In this document: piece by piece, positions 1 to 6,127 of the stretch
Layout: every line of letters starts with the position of its first letter
Numbering within the stretch: position 1 is the first letter of the stretch
Made by a program: the position numbers and the translations under genes
Notes under the pieces: model-generated
The model's input: only the letters and a program-made list of their open reading frames with translations
Told to the model about the DNA's origin: nothing
The model's database searches: none
Source: a bacterium
GTDB taxonomy: Bacteria; Ratteibacteria; UBA8468
Assembly (NCBI GenBank): GCA_030672255.1
Contig: DAOVGU010000095.1
Coordinates: forward strand, 1 to 6,127
Length of the DNA: 6,127 bases
Direction: 5' to 3'

Positions 1-542
1 AGATTGAAAATTTCCTCCGTTCTGTAATAGGAAATAAAAGAATAGAAGAATTACCAATTCCTTTTGCCTGTGTTGCTACGGATATACTTTCTGGAGAAGA
101 AATTATAATTAACAGGGGAGACTTAGTAAATGGAATCAGGGCAAGCATTTCTATCCAGGGAATATTGACTCCCGTAGTTCTCGATGGAAGAATACTTACC
201 GATGGAGGAATAGTAAATCCAGTTCCCGTAAGTATTGCTTCAAAAATGGGAGCAAATTTTGTTATCGCTTCAAATGTTAATCCCCTATTTGACAAACCAC
301 CAATGGAAATAAAAGAGATGCGAACAAAAAATAAAATTAAAGTTCCAAGTATATTTACAATTCTTCTTCAATCAGGAAGTATTATGCAACGGAAGATGGT
401 GAAGGATTCGCTCTCAAAAGCAAACCTTGTTGTTAACTCGGAAGTCTCCGATATTAAAGTTCTTGAATACTATAGAGCTGAGGAAACGGCAGATGCAGGA
501 AGAAAAGCAGCAAAAAAGGTTTTGCAAGACCTGAAAAAATAA
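1..542 (+). CDS. Patatin-like phospholipase (RssA-type), C-terminal part, truncated by the window edge
   Basis: Serine lipid acyl hydrolase of the patatin family, expected to cut acyl chains from phospholipids. The frame is open from position 3 to the TAA at 540-542, giving 179 visible residues. A TTG at 165 is internal and is not the start, because conserved family sequence continues upstream of it. Seen directly: the block FACVATDILSG (about 66-98), the segment RASISIQG (138-161), and the catalytic-dyad aspartate in the DGG motif (201-209), followed by IVNPVPV. Family knowledge: the partner nucleophile Ser (GXSXG) and the glycine-rich oxyanion loop lie N-terminal and so fall outside this window; whether the enzyme is intact cannot be judged. 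Oddity: the usual RASxSIPGxFPPV segment reads Gln for the first Pro and Leu-Thr for Phe-Pro. The acyltransferase gene starts 8 bases downstream on the same strand, so co-transcription is likely. The family call is firm; the substrate is unknown. Confidence 0.9.
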   Translation, partial: IENFLRSVIGNKRIEELPIPFACVATDILSGEEIIINRGDLVNGIRASISIQGILTPVVLDGRILTDGGIVNPVPVSIASKMGANFVIASNVNPLFDKPPMEIKEMRTKNKIKVPSIFTILLQSGSIMQRKMVKDSLSKANLVVNSEVSDIKVLEYYRAEETADAGRKAAKKVLQDLKK

Positions 543-550
543 TTTTATCT

Positions 551-1126
551 ATGTCCAATCTAAGAAGTTATTATAGATTGACTAAAACATTAAGTCCTTT
601 TTTCAAAGCATTGTTTCTGAAAGTAGAAGGAATGAGAAACCTTCGGAGGGAGGGGATGGTAATAATTGCAAAGCATCAATCTTTTTTGGATGCGCCTATC
701 CTTGCATGTGCTCTCCCGAGACCTCCCAGATTTACTTCTGCTGAGTATCTCTTTTCTCATCCTATTTATTCTCTTGGGCTAAAATGGGTCGGGTCAATTC
801 CTGTGGGAGGCAACTCATCTACAAGCGGGTTGATAAAAATAGTAAAAGCATTAAAAAATGGGGAAATTGTATTGATCTTCCCTCAGGGAGGGATAAATAG
901 AAAAAGATTTTATAGAGGAGCTTTTTTTGCTGCGGAGAAAGCGAAAGTTCCTGTCATTCCTGTAGTTATAGAAAAGCCTGAAGAAAATTGCAGTAAGAGA
1001 ATAGGAATAAGTAAAATCAAAGTAAAATTTTGCCAACCTCTCTATCCTCCATCTTTGAAAGATAAAGAATTGATGAAAATTTTTGAGAAAGAAGTAATTC
1101 AAAAATTGAAAATAGAAATGGAATAG
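551..1126 (+). CDS. PlsC-type lysophospholipid / 1-acylglycerol-3-phosphate acyltransferase (LPLAT family)
   Basis: Predicted acyltransferase of 191 residues that would transfer an acyl chain to a lysophospholipid or glycerol-phosphate acceptor at the inner membrane. Seen: motif I HX4D as HQSFLD (His42, Asp47; 674-691); a motif II region GSIPVGGN (81-88) that lacks the usual Asp-Arg; a motif III equivalent IFPQGGINR (109-117) with Gln where FPEGTR normally has Glu; and motif IV VPVIPVVI (133-140). The catalytic His and Asp are present, so activity is plausible, but the substrate-binding motifs are diverged and specificity cannot be assigned. The protein is shorter than typical PlsC (about 230-250 residues) and has no obvious N-terminal membrane helix. 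The ATG at 551 is the first Met after the patatin stop. No good Shine-Dalgarno site precedes it, which fits translational coupling to the upstream gene. It could equally act on lysophospholipid made by that patatin, or on another acyl acceptor such as ornithine lipid. Confidence 0.87.
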   Translation: MSNLRSYYRLTKTLSPFFKALFLKVEGMRNLRREGMVIIAKHQSFLDAPILACALPRPPRFTSAEYLFSHPIYSLGLKWVGSIPVGGNSSTSGLIKIVKALKNGEIVLIFPQGGINRKRFYRGAFFAAEKAKVPVIPVVIEKPEENCSKRIGISKIKVKFCQPLYPPSLKDKELMKIFEKEVIQKLKIEME

Positions 1127-1141
1127 AACCAGGGAATTTTT

Positions 1142-4100
1142 TCATTCTTCCCCAATTAACTTCTTACTTATCTTCTTTCTGGTCTTATGGGCGATGTCAT
1201 CCAAGATACTGTAAACTGTAGGAATGATTATCAAGGTCAAGAAGGTAGAGACCACTAAACCTCCGATAACTGCCAGGGCCATAGGCGACCTTAACTCTGA
1301 ACCTTCTGACCTACTTATAGCCATAGGAAGCATTCCAAATATGGCCGTGGCTGCTGTTAACAAAACCGCCCTTAATTTAGTTACCCCGCCCTGGATAAGC
1401 GCTTCATCTTTACTCATACCCTTGGCTCTAAGCTGATTAACATAATCCACGAGGACTATCCCGTTGTTAACTACAACACCGGCAAGGATAATGACGCCTA
1501 AAAGAGAAACCATAGAAAGACTATTGCCGGTTAATAACAGTATTAATACTACGCCGATTAATCCAAATGGGACAGTAAACATCACGGTAAAGGGATGTAC
1601 TAACGATTCAAATTGTGCAGCCATAATCATATATATCAATAATATTGCCAAAATAAATACAGTGCCTAAGGCAACGAATGTCTCGTGCATCCGTTTTGCC
1701 TCTCCACCGTATTCCACAAAATATCCCGAGGGCAAATTTATCTTGTCTATCTTGGCTTTTATATCAGCTAATATACTTCCCAAATCCCTACCAGAGAAGT
1801 TGGCGGTAACAGCTGCTTTTCTTGCCTGATTTTCCCGATAAAGTTTAACCGGACCTTTACCCTCTATAACCTTTGCTACATCCTCCAGATGATGCTGAGA
1901 ACCTGAAGGTGAGAAAATAACCGCTTGCTTTATGTCATCAAAAGTCTGAGCATCTTCATCTCTATATCGAACACGCAGGTCAAATTCATCACCAGCAGTT
2001 CTGTAGCGAGTAGCAACTTGACCTTCAAAGTTAGTTCGCATTACAGAGGCAATTTGACCAACATTTAACCCCAACTGAGACGCTTTATCCCTATCTATTA
2101 CAAATTGTAATTCTGGCTTGCCATGACGAAGGGTAGTATCTATATCATAAAGCCCTTGGATGGGCTCTATCCTGGCCATAATCTCATCAGATAATGATTC
2201 AAGTGTTTTGAGATCTTTACCAAAAATCTTTATCTCGATAGGAATCTGGCCAGTGCCCCCTGAGGTTATAAATCGGGCTAAATCGATAAACTCTATCTTG
2301 GCACCCTCTATCTGTGGCAGTTGTCTACGGATACTGTCTTGAATTTGTAAACTTGAACGCTTTCGTTTGCTCTTATCCACTAAATGAGAAAATATCATTG
2401 CCTCATTTACTCCAGTATTACCTATTCCACTGCCACTAAATGCCACATCCAATTTTGTACCTTCCATTAAACCGGTAAATGTCCCTAAAACATCGGCTTC
2501 TTTCTGGCGCATCATAATATCTTCTATCCTTTGAACCACGCGGTCTGTCTCCTCAAGATTTGTACCAACAGGCATCTTAACCTTGACTATGACTAAACCA
2601 GGGTCGATTGCTGGCATAAATTCTTTTCCCACAAAGAGCAAAAGACACATACTTAAGGCAAATATCCCTGTAGAGACTATGCAAACCTTGATGCGGTGGC
2701 GAAGAGCAATAACAAGGGTTCTCTTATACCAATCTTTCAAGAAATTAAATCCCCTTTCACCAAAATGGAGCTCATAGTCTTTTCTTGACTTTCTCTTAAC
2801 AAACATCTTAGAAGCCATCATCGGAATTAAGGTAAGGGCAGTAAATAAAGAACCGATAAGGGCAAAGGTAACAGTAAGAGCTAGTCCCTGGGAAAGTTTT
2901 CCCGCAATACCTGTAGCATAGATTAGAGGCAAAAACACAGCAATGGTAGTAAGGGTAGAAGCAGTAATAGCTCCACCCACTTCACTTGTGCCTATAATGG
3001 CTGCCTGATTTCTATTCTTTCCTTCCTCTAAATGCCGGAAAATATTTTCAATAACAATAATGGCATTAGAGACAAGCATACCTACACCTAAGGCAAGACC
3101 ACTCATCGTCATTATGTTTAGACTAAAACCTGCGAAATAGACACCGACAAAGGTGGCTAAAATAGACAATGGGATAGATAAAGCAATGGCTAAGGTTGGC
3201 CTCCAATTATGCAAAACTAAAAATAGAATTACTATCGCCAAAAGTCCTCCCCAGATAGCATCAGTAGCTGTGGTAAAAATCATAAGTTGAGTAATCCTTC
3301 CTTGATCTAATAGAATATACATCTTGATGTCGGGAGGAAGATCTTTTTTTATCTCTTTTAATTTTTTCTTTAGACCATTCACTACCGTTAAGTCATTTGC
3401 TCCGGATTCTTTGATGACTGCCAAAACAAGACCATTCTTTTTGTTAGTGCGGCTGTAGTTTCTTACTTCGGTATGGGTATCATAGACTTCGGTAAAATCT
3501 TTTAAATAAACGGGCTTTTGGTCTCTAACGGTAATTACTGTGTTTTTTATTTGGTCTAAGTTTTCAAATTCTCCCAGTGTACGCAAAAGATACTCTGTAT
3601 AGCCTCTGGTAATATGTCCTCCAGAGAGGTCGAGGTTCTCATATCTTAAAGTGGATGTTACCTGCTGAATGGGAATATTGAGTGCCTCAAGTTTAGCCCT
3701 ATCAATTTTTACTTGAATCTCCCTTTCTCTACCACCCATAATCATGCAATTGGCCACGCCATCGACCATCTCAAGGCGGTCTTTTATCTGGTCCTTAACT
3801 AAAGTCCTTAAGCCTCTCAAATTTCTTTCTCCTGTGATTCCAAAAGCGATAACCGGAATAAGCGATGGGTCAAACTTGATAACAATAGGATTATCTACCT
3901 CTTCAGGTAAAAACTCCTCAATCATTCCAATGGCATCACGCATATCCTGGGCAGCAAAATCTATATTAGTACCCCACTCAAACTCCACCATTATAATGGA
4001 AATCTCTTCCTGGGAGATAGAATCTACAGTCTTAACATTTTTAACCTTACTTACCGCCGCCTCGATGGGTTTAGTGACCAACGTCTCTATATCTTCAGAG

Positions 4101-4264
4101 GCAGCACCTTCGTAGGTGGTAATAACTGATGCCGTAGGATAGCTCAAATCGGGCATAACCTCTATGGGTAGCCTGGACAAAGAAATTGTCCCCAAGACGA
4201 CAATAATACCAATTAACATCAAAACCGTAACTGAGCGATGGACAGAAAATTCAGGTAATCTCAT
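1142..4264 (-). CDS. RND efflux transporter permease, AcrB/HAE1 type
   Basis: Inner-membrane pump subunit that would export hydrophobic or amphiphilic compounds through the adjacent fusion protein and TolC-type channel. It has 1040 residues, full length for the HAE1 family (about 1030-1050). Visible layout: TM1 about 12-30; first porter/docking loop 31-335; TM2-TM6 about 336-486; TM7 about 527-545; second periplasmic loop about 546-863; TM8-TM12 about 864-1018; short basic cytoplasmic tail. Family signatures include LPIEVMPDLSYP near 32-43, VIENI in TM4 (404-408), AAQFESLVHP before TM9 (882-891) and GVVVNNGIVLVD in TM10 (929-940). Odd: at the AcrB D407/D408 positions TM4 has Ser399-Asn400, and at K940 TM10 has Asn933, so the classical proton-relay residues are absent. 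By eye, Thr970 matches AcrB T978 and Lys963 lies near R971. The ATG at 4264 overlaps the upstream stop (ATGA), with AGAGG (4274-4278) as ribosome site. Heavy-metal (CzcA-like) export is less likely because the sequence resembles HAE1 more. Confidence 0.95.
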   Translation of the reverse strand: MRLPEFSVHRSVTVLMLIGIIVVLGTISLSRLPIEVMPDLSYPTASVITTYEGAASEDIETLVTKPIEAAVSKVKNVKTVDSISQEEISIIMVEFEWGTNIDFAAQDMRDAIGMIEEFLPEEVDNPIVIKFDPSLIPVIAFGITGERNLRGLRTLVKDQIKDRLEMVDGVANCMIMGGREREIQVKIDRAKLEALNIPIQQVTSTLRYENLDLSGGHITRGYTEYLLRTLGEFENLDQIKNTVITVRDQKPVYLKDFTEVYDTHTEVRNYSRTNKKNGLVLAVIKESGANDLTVVNGLKKKLKEIKKDLPPDIKMYILLDQGRITQLMIFTTATDAIWGGLLAIVILFLVLHNWRPTLAIALSIPLSILATFVGVYFAGFSLNIMTMSGLALGVGMLVSNAIIVIENIFRHLEEGKNRNQAAIIGTSEVGGAITASTLTTIAVFLPLIYATGIAGKLSQGLALTVTFALIGSLFTALTLIPMMASKMFVKRKSRKDYELHFGERGFNFLKDWYKRTLVIALRHRIKVCIVSTGIFALSMCLLLFVGKEFMPAIDPGLVIVKVKMPVGTNLEETDRVVQRIEDIMMRQKEADVLGTFTGLMEGTKLDVAFSGSGIGNTGVNEAMIFSHLVDKSKRKRSSLQIQDSIRRQLPQIEGAKIEFIDLARFITSGGTGQIPIEIKIFGKDLKTLESLSDEIMARIEPIQGLYDIDTTLRHGKPELQFVIDRDKASQLGLNVGQIASVMRTNFEGQVATRYRTAGDEFDLRVRYRDEDAQTFDDIKQAVIFSPSGSQHHLEDVAKVIEGKGPVKLYRENQARKAAVTANFSGRDLGSILADIKAKIDKINLPSGYFVEYGGEAKRMHETFVALGTVFILAILLIYMIMAAQFESLVHPFTVMFTVPFGLIGVVLILLLTGNSLSMVSLLGVIILAGVVVNNGIVLVDYVNQLRAKGMSKDEALIQGGVTKLRAVLLTAATAIFGMLPMAISRSEGSELRSPMALAVIGGLVVSTFLTLIIIPTVYSILDDIAHKTRKKISKKLIGEE

Positions 4265-5415
4265 TGAATGTTTCCTCTATTTTTTATAAGGACCTTTGCG
4301 CCATCCTTAAGACCATAGTTTCCCTCTATAATTACATTCTCACCTATATTCAGCCCTTCCATAATCTCTACAGAATCTTTTTGATATATTCCTGTCTTTA
4401 CTTCTTTTTTGCGAGCAATAGAACCATTGGCAACAAAGACAAATTTGCGATTATTTTCGTTAAGTACTGCCTTAATGGGTACAAGAAGGGCATTTTTTCT
4501 CTTTTCGACAACAATATTTACTCTCGCAAACATTCCCGGTTTAAGCAGATGGTCTGGATTAAGAATCTTAATCTCCACCGGAGCAGTTTTGCTGGAAGGA
4601 TCTAATACAGGGCTGATATTAGATACCTTACCTATAAAAATTTTATCTGGATAGGCATCCACTTTCACTCTTGCCTTCTGTCCTATTTTTACCTGAGTGA
4701 TGTTTTTCTCAGTCACATTAACCATAATCTTAACCGTATCCATATTCACGATGGTGACTATAGGAGCACTCTTCATCATCATAGAGGCAATAATCATCTC
4801 GCCTTCATCTATAAATTTCTTAGCAATAATTCCTTTAATAGGAACATAAATTTTGTAATCGGAAAGTTGTGCCTTAGCTAAGGCCAAACCAGCCTCTAAA
4901 CTCTCCACCTGTGCTTCAGCTACCTCTTTGGCAGCTGTGATATTATCCATCCTTTGCCGGGAAACTGCTGGTTCCTCAACATCATAATAAAGCCTTTTAA
5001 TTCTTCCGTATTCCTTTTCTGTATTGGCTAAATTTACCTTGGCTGCCTTAAGATTTACCTTCATCTGTTCTACCTGAAAACGAATCTTCTCACATTCAAT
5101 CTGGGCAATAAGGTCACCCTTTTTCACCTTATCCCCGACATCAACTACCAACCTCTCTATTTCTCCAGCCACCTCAGAATATACAGTAACCTGGGATTGG
5201 GGAGTGATATTGCCGGTAAGGGAGAGTTTCTCCTCAACAGTTCCCAACTTTATCTTTTCTGTCTTTACCGGAACCGCGGCTACCTCCTCTACCTTCTCCC
5301 CCCTTATTTTCTTAGACCCTATAATCTGATAAATTTGGTATCCTATCCCACCTGTGAAGAGAATTACTAAAAACAAAATAACTATTTTTCTCATCTCTCT
5401 CCCTTTCTCTGTCAT
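4261..5415 (-). CDS. RND efflux periplasmic adaptor (membrane fusion protein, AcrA/MdtA-like)
   Basis: Adaptor that would bridge the RND permease and the outer-membrane channel. It has 384 residues from the ATG at 5415. Visible domains: a basic N-terminus and one hydrophobic anchor (about 11-32) with no lipobox Cys, so it is probably membrane-anchored by a helix rather than a lipoprotein; first half of the lipoyl/barrel-sandwich domain (about 75-109, with EVAGEIERLVVDVGDKVKKGD at its core); an alpha-helical coiled-coil hairpin (about 110-186); second lipoyl half (about 187-225); beta-barrel (about 227-303, ending LLKPGMFARV); and membrane-proximal domain (about 308-380). The start is ambiguous. 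ATG 5415 lies inside a palindromic-repeat end and has AGGAG 9 bases upstream; Met8 (ATG 5394, giving 377 residues) has AAGGGAG 4-5 bases upstream and begins MRKIVILF, a natural signal-anchor start. The stop overlaps the permease start by 4 bases, so the two are translationally coupled. The substrate cannot be inferred. Confidence 0.93.
   Translation of the reverse strand: MTEKGREMRKIVILFLVILFTGGIGYQIYQIIGSKKIRGEKVEEVAAVPVKTEKIKLGTVEEKLSLTGNITPQSQVTVYSEVAGEIERLVVDVGDKVKKGDLIAQIECEKIRFQVEQMKVNLKAAKVNLANTEKEYGRIKRLYYDVEEPAVSRQRMDNITAAKEVAEAQVESLEAGLALAKAQLSDYKIYVPIKGIIAKKFIDEGEMIIASMMMKSAPIVTIVNMDTVKIMVNVTEKNITQVKIGQKARVKVDAYPDKIFIGKVSNISPVLDPSSKTAPVEIKILNPDHLLKPGMFARVNIVVEKRKNALLVPIKAVLNENNRKFVFVANGSIARKKEVKTGIYQKDSVEIMEGLNIGENVIIEGNYGLKDGAKVLIKNRGNIQ
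4271..4278 (-). promoter_or_regulatory. Ribosome binding site for the RND permease gene, inside the fusion-protein gene
   Basis: On the minus strand AGAGGAAA (4271-4278) ends 6 bases before the permease ATG at 4264 (9 bases counted from AGAGG). It lies inside the end of the fusion-protein coding sequence and supports the 4264 start together with the ATGA stop-start overlap, consistent with coupled translation of the two pump subunits. Confidence 0.55.
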
Positions 5416-5445
5416 TCCCGCAATCTCCTCCCTCTGTCATTCCCG
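5407..5445. repeat. Tandem direct repeat of a 14-base element end (25-base period)
   Basis: The 14-mer CTCTGTCATTCCCG occurs at 5407-5420 and again at 5432-5445, exactly 25 bases apart. The second copy includes the left end of the composite palindrome; the first lies 25 bases nearer the fusion-protein gene and contains the upstream candidate start codon (ATG at 5415 on the minus strand). On the minus strand each copy is followed by a purine-rich tract (GGGAGGAG after the first copy met, AAAGGGAGAGAG after the second), which serve as candidate ribosome binding sites for the two possible starts. It may be a leftover of a second element copy or a local duplication. Confidence 0.8.
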
Positions 5446-5523
5446 AAGTTAGTAATCGGGAATCCAGTATTGGATTCCTGCTAAGTTTACCCCTGCAGTC
5501 AGTGAGCAGGGGCAGGAATGACA
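5435..5523. repeat. Composite palindromic repeat (dRS3-like ATTCCC/GGGAAT, possibly MITE-like)
   Basis: An 89-base element bounded by the 9-base perfect inverted repeat TGTCATTCC (5435-5443) / GGAATGACA (5515-5523). It is built of two palindromic halves joined at GTAT (5467-5470). The left half has ATTCCCG (5439-5445) / CGGGAAT (5457-5463) with an 11-base loop. The right half has ATTCCTGC (5474-5481) / GCAGGAAT (5512-5519), enclosing a second stem CCCCTGC (5490-5496) / GCAGGGG (5506-5512, sharing G5512). Across the centre, GGAATCCA (5459-5466) pairs perfectly with TGGATTCC (5471-5478). The same core, ATTCCC-N-GGGAAT, is known as dRS3 in Neisseria and similar dispersed repeats occur elsewhere; membership of such a family here is inference from motif likeness. 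It fills most of the gap between the TolC-type and fusion-protein genes. No target-site duplication or transposase is visible. Confidence 0.8.
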
Positions 5524-5535
5524 CTTTGTGTCATT
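5517..5535. repeat. Short perfect hairpin next to the palindromic element
   Basis: AATGACAC (5517-5524) and GTGTCATT (5528-5535) form an 8-base perfect stem with a 3-base TTT loop, starting just after the TolC-type stop on the minus strand. Its left arm overlaps the right terminal repeat of the composite palindrome, so the two structures exclude each other. The T-run (5534-5538) lies downstream on the plus strand only, where no gene needs stopping; on the minus strand the stem is not followed by a U-tract, so I do not call it a terminator for the efflux operon. In mRNA it may protect the 3' end of the TolC-type message or attenuate read-through. Confidence 0.6.
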
Positions 5536-5540
5536 TTTGA

Positions 5541-6127
5541 TTACTTCATTCCCATCGCCCTCTTTAATGCTGCTTCCGCGAGGTAGCAGTCATACAGGGC
5601 TCGATAATAATTGGTTTCTGCTTGACTCTGTAAGGTTGTCGCATCCAGAACATCGGTGCTTGTTGCCATTCCCTCTTTGAACCTTAATTCTGTCATCCGC
5701 AGGTTCTCTTTGCTCTGTTCCACAGCCTTCTCCGTAACAAGAATTCTCTTTTCTGCGCTCTGTAAATTCAAAAAGGCATTTCTCACTTCTAATTCAATCC
5801 CATTTTTAAGAAGGGACAATGAATCTTGATTCTGATTAATTATGCTTCTTGCCTGCTTTATCTTTTCTTTAGTTCTTCCCCAGTTCCAGATGTCAAGTTC
5901 AAAAGTAATTACTGCATTCCAACTGCTCTGCCACTTGTTAATAGGAATTTCAGAGCCTTTCTCGTGGTCATAATTGGTGATGAGTGAGATAGCGGGTAGA
6001 TATCCGCTTTTAGCAATTCTATAGTCTGCCTCGGCCATTTTTAAGTTTGCCTTCCGGAGATTTAACTCCGGGCGAAGTTGAAAAGCCCTGCGAATAGAAT
6101 CCTCTAATCCCCCTCCCTTTTTCCCTC
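5541..6127 (-). CDS. TolC-type outer-membrane efflux protein (OEP), C-terminal part, truncated by the window edge
   Basis: Outer-membrane channel subunit for the efflux system. The frame stays open from the TAA stop (5541-5543) to the right edge, giving 194 visible residues; an internal Met at 6038 is not the start, because conserved sequence (AFQLRPELNLRKANLKMAEADY) runs across it. Seen: the RPEL motif that opens the second OEP structural repeat, then SGYLPAISL and the following beta-strand region, the WNWGRTKEKIKQA motif at the start of the long helices, a long heptad-rich helix (EVRNAFLNLQSAEKRI onward), LRFKEGMATSTDVLDA with its turn, and the closing LAEAALKRAMG. These are the hallmarks of the second half of TolC/OprM-like proteins. 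The signal peptide and first repeat lie outside the window. It is the first visible gene of the minus-strand operon; the fusion-protein gene follows after a gap holding a palindromic repeat. Confidence 0.93.
   Translation of the reverse strand, partial: GKKGGGLEDSIRRAFQLRPELNLRKANLKMAEADYRIAKSGYLPAISLITNYDHEKGSEIPINKWQSSWNAVITFELDIWNWGRTKEKIKQARSIINQNQDSLSLLKNGIELEVRNAFLNLQSAEKRILVTEKAVEQSKENLRMTELRFKEGMATSTDVLDATTLQSQAETNYYRALYDCYLAEAALKRAMGMK

Noticed and set aside
851..1102. An 83-residue minus-strand open frame opposite the acyltransferase gene.
   Set aside because: Antisense shadow of a well-supported gene; its Phe/Tyr-rich composition is what A-rich coding sequence gives in reverse.
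1127..1153. Possible terminator between the convergent acyltransferase and permease genes (GGGAA 1132-1136 / TTCCC 1148-1152 with a T-run in the loop).
   Set aside because: The stem is only 5 bases, the T-run is in the loop rather than after the stem, and part of it is coding for the permease end.
1224..4654. Several plus-strand open frames of 60-123 residues opposite the permease and fusion-protein genes.
   Set aside because: All lie antisense to strongly conserved coding sequence and show no recognisable domain or upstream ribosome site.
5407..5445. A CRISPR array start (two 14-base repeats with 25-base period).
   Set aside because: There are only two copies, the repeat is too short, the intervening sequence is 11 bases, and the repeat is part of a larger palindrome.
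5312..5524. A 70-residue minus-strand open frame beginning inside the palindromic repeat.
   Set aside because: It overlaps the fusion-protein gene in another frame, is low-complexity, resembles no family I recognise and consists largely of translated repeat sequence.
5517..5538. Hairpin followed by TTTTT on the plus strand, resembling a Rho-independent terminator.
   Set aside because: No plus-strand gene lies upstream; genes on both sides run on the minus strand, where no U-tract follows the stem.

Overview
The window reads as part of a chromosome from a Gram-negative (two-membrane) bacterium of fairly low GC content. The evidence for two membranes is a three-part RND efflux system that includes an outer-membrane channel gene. 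The sequence itself does not allow a firm taxonomic call. The extended ATTCCC/GGGAAT palindromic repeat near position 5480 belongs to a style of dispersed repeat found in many environmental and uncultivated lineages, as well as in Neisseria.

Layout. Two genes on the plus strand occupy the left end: the C-terminal part of a patatin-like (RssA-type) phospholipase, cut by the window edge (1-542), and, 8 bases later, a small PlsC-type acyltransferase (551-1126). They probably form a lipid-remodelling pair, one removing acyl chains and the other adding them. A 15-base convergent gap separates them from a minus-strand operon that fills the rest of the window. Read in the direction of transcription, that operon is: a TolC-type outer-membrane factor (5541 to beyond 6127, N-terminus missing), a periplasmic membrane fusion protein (4261-5415), and an AcrB/HAE1-type RND permease (1142-4264). 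The last two overlap by four bases (ATGA). Together the three would form an envelope-spanning pump.

The only sizeable non-coding stretch is the ~125-146 base gap between the TolC-type gene and the fusion-protein gene. It is almost filled by an 89-base composite palindrome (a palindrome built of two palindromes), plus a tandem 14-base copy of its end that reaches into the start region of the fusion-protein gene and provides one of its two possible start codons.

Most notable points: the permease lacks all three classical charged residues of the AcrB proton relay (D407, D408 and K940 are replaced by Ser, Asn and Asn); the palindromic repeat sits inside the operon and has several mutually exclusive folds; and the acyltransferase has diverged motifs II and III. 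I do not see an undescribed multi-gene system here. The gene content is that of known families, with the oddities listed in the findings.
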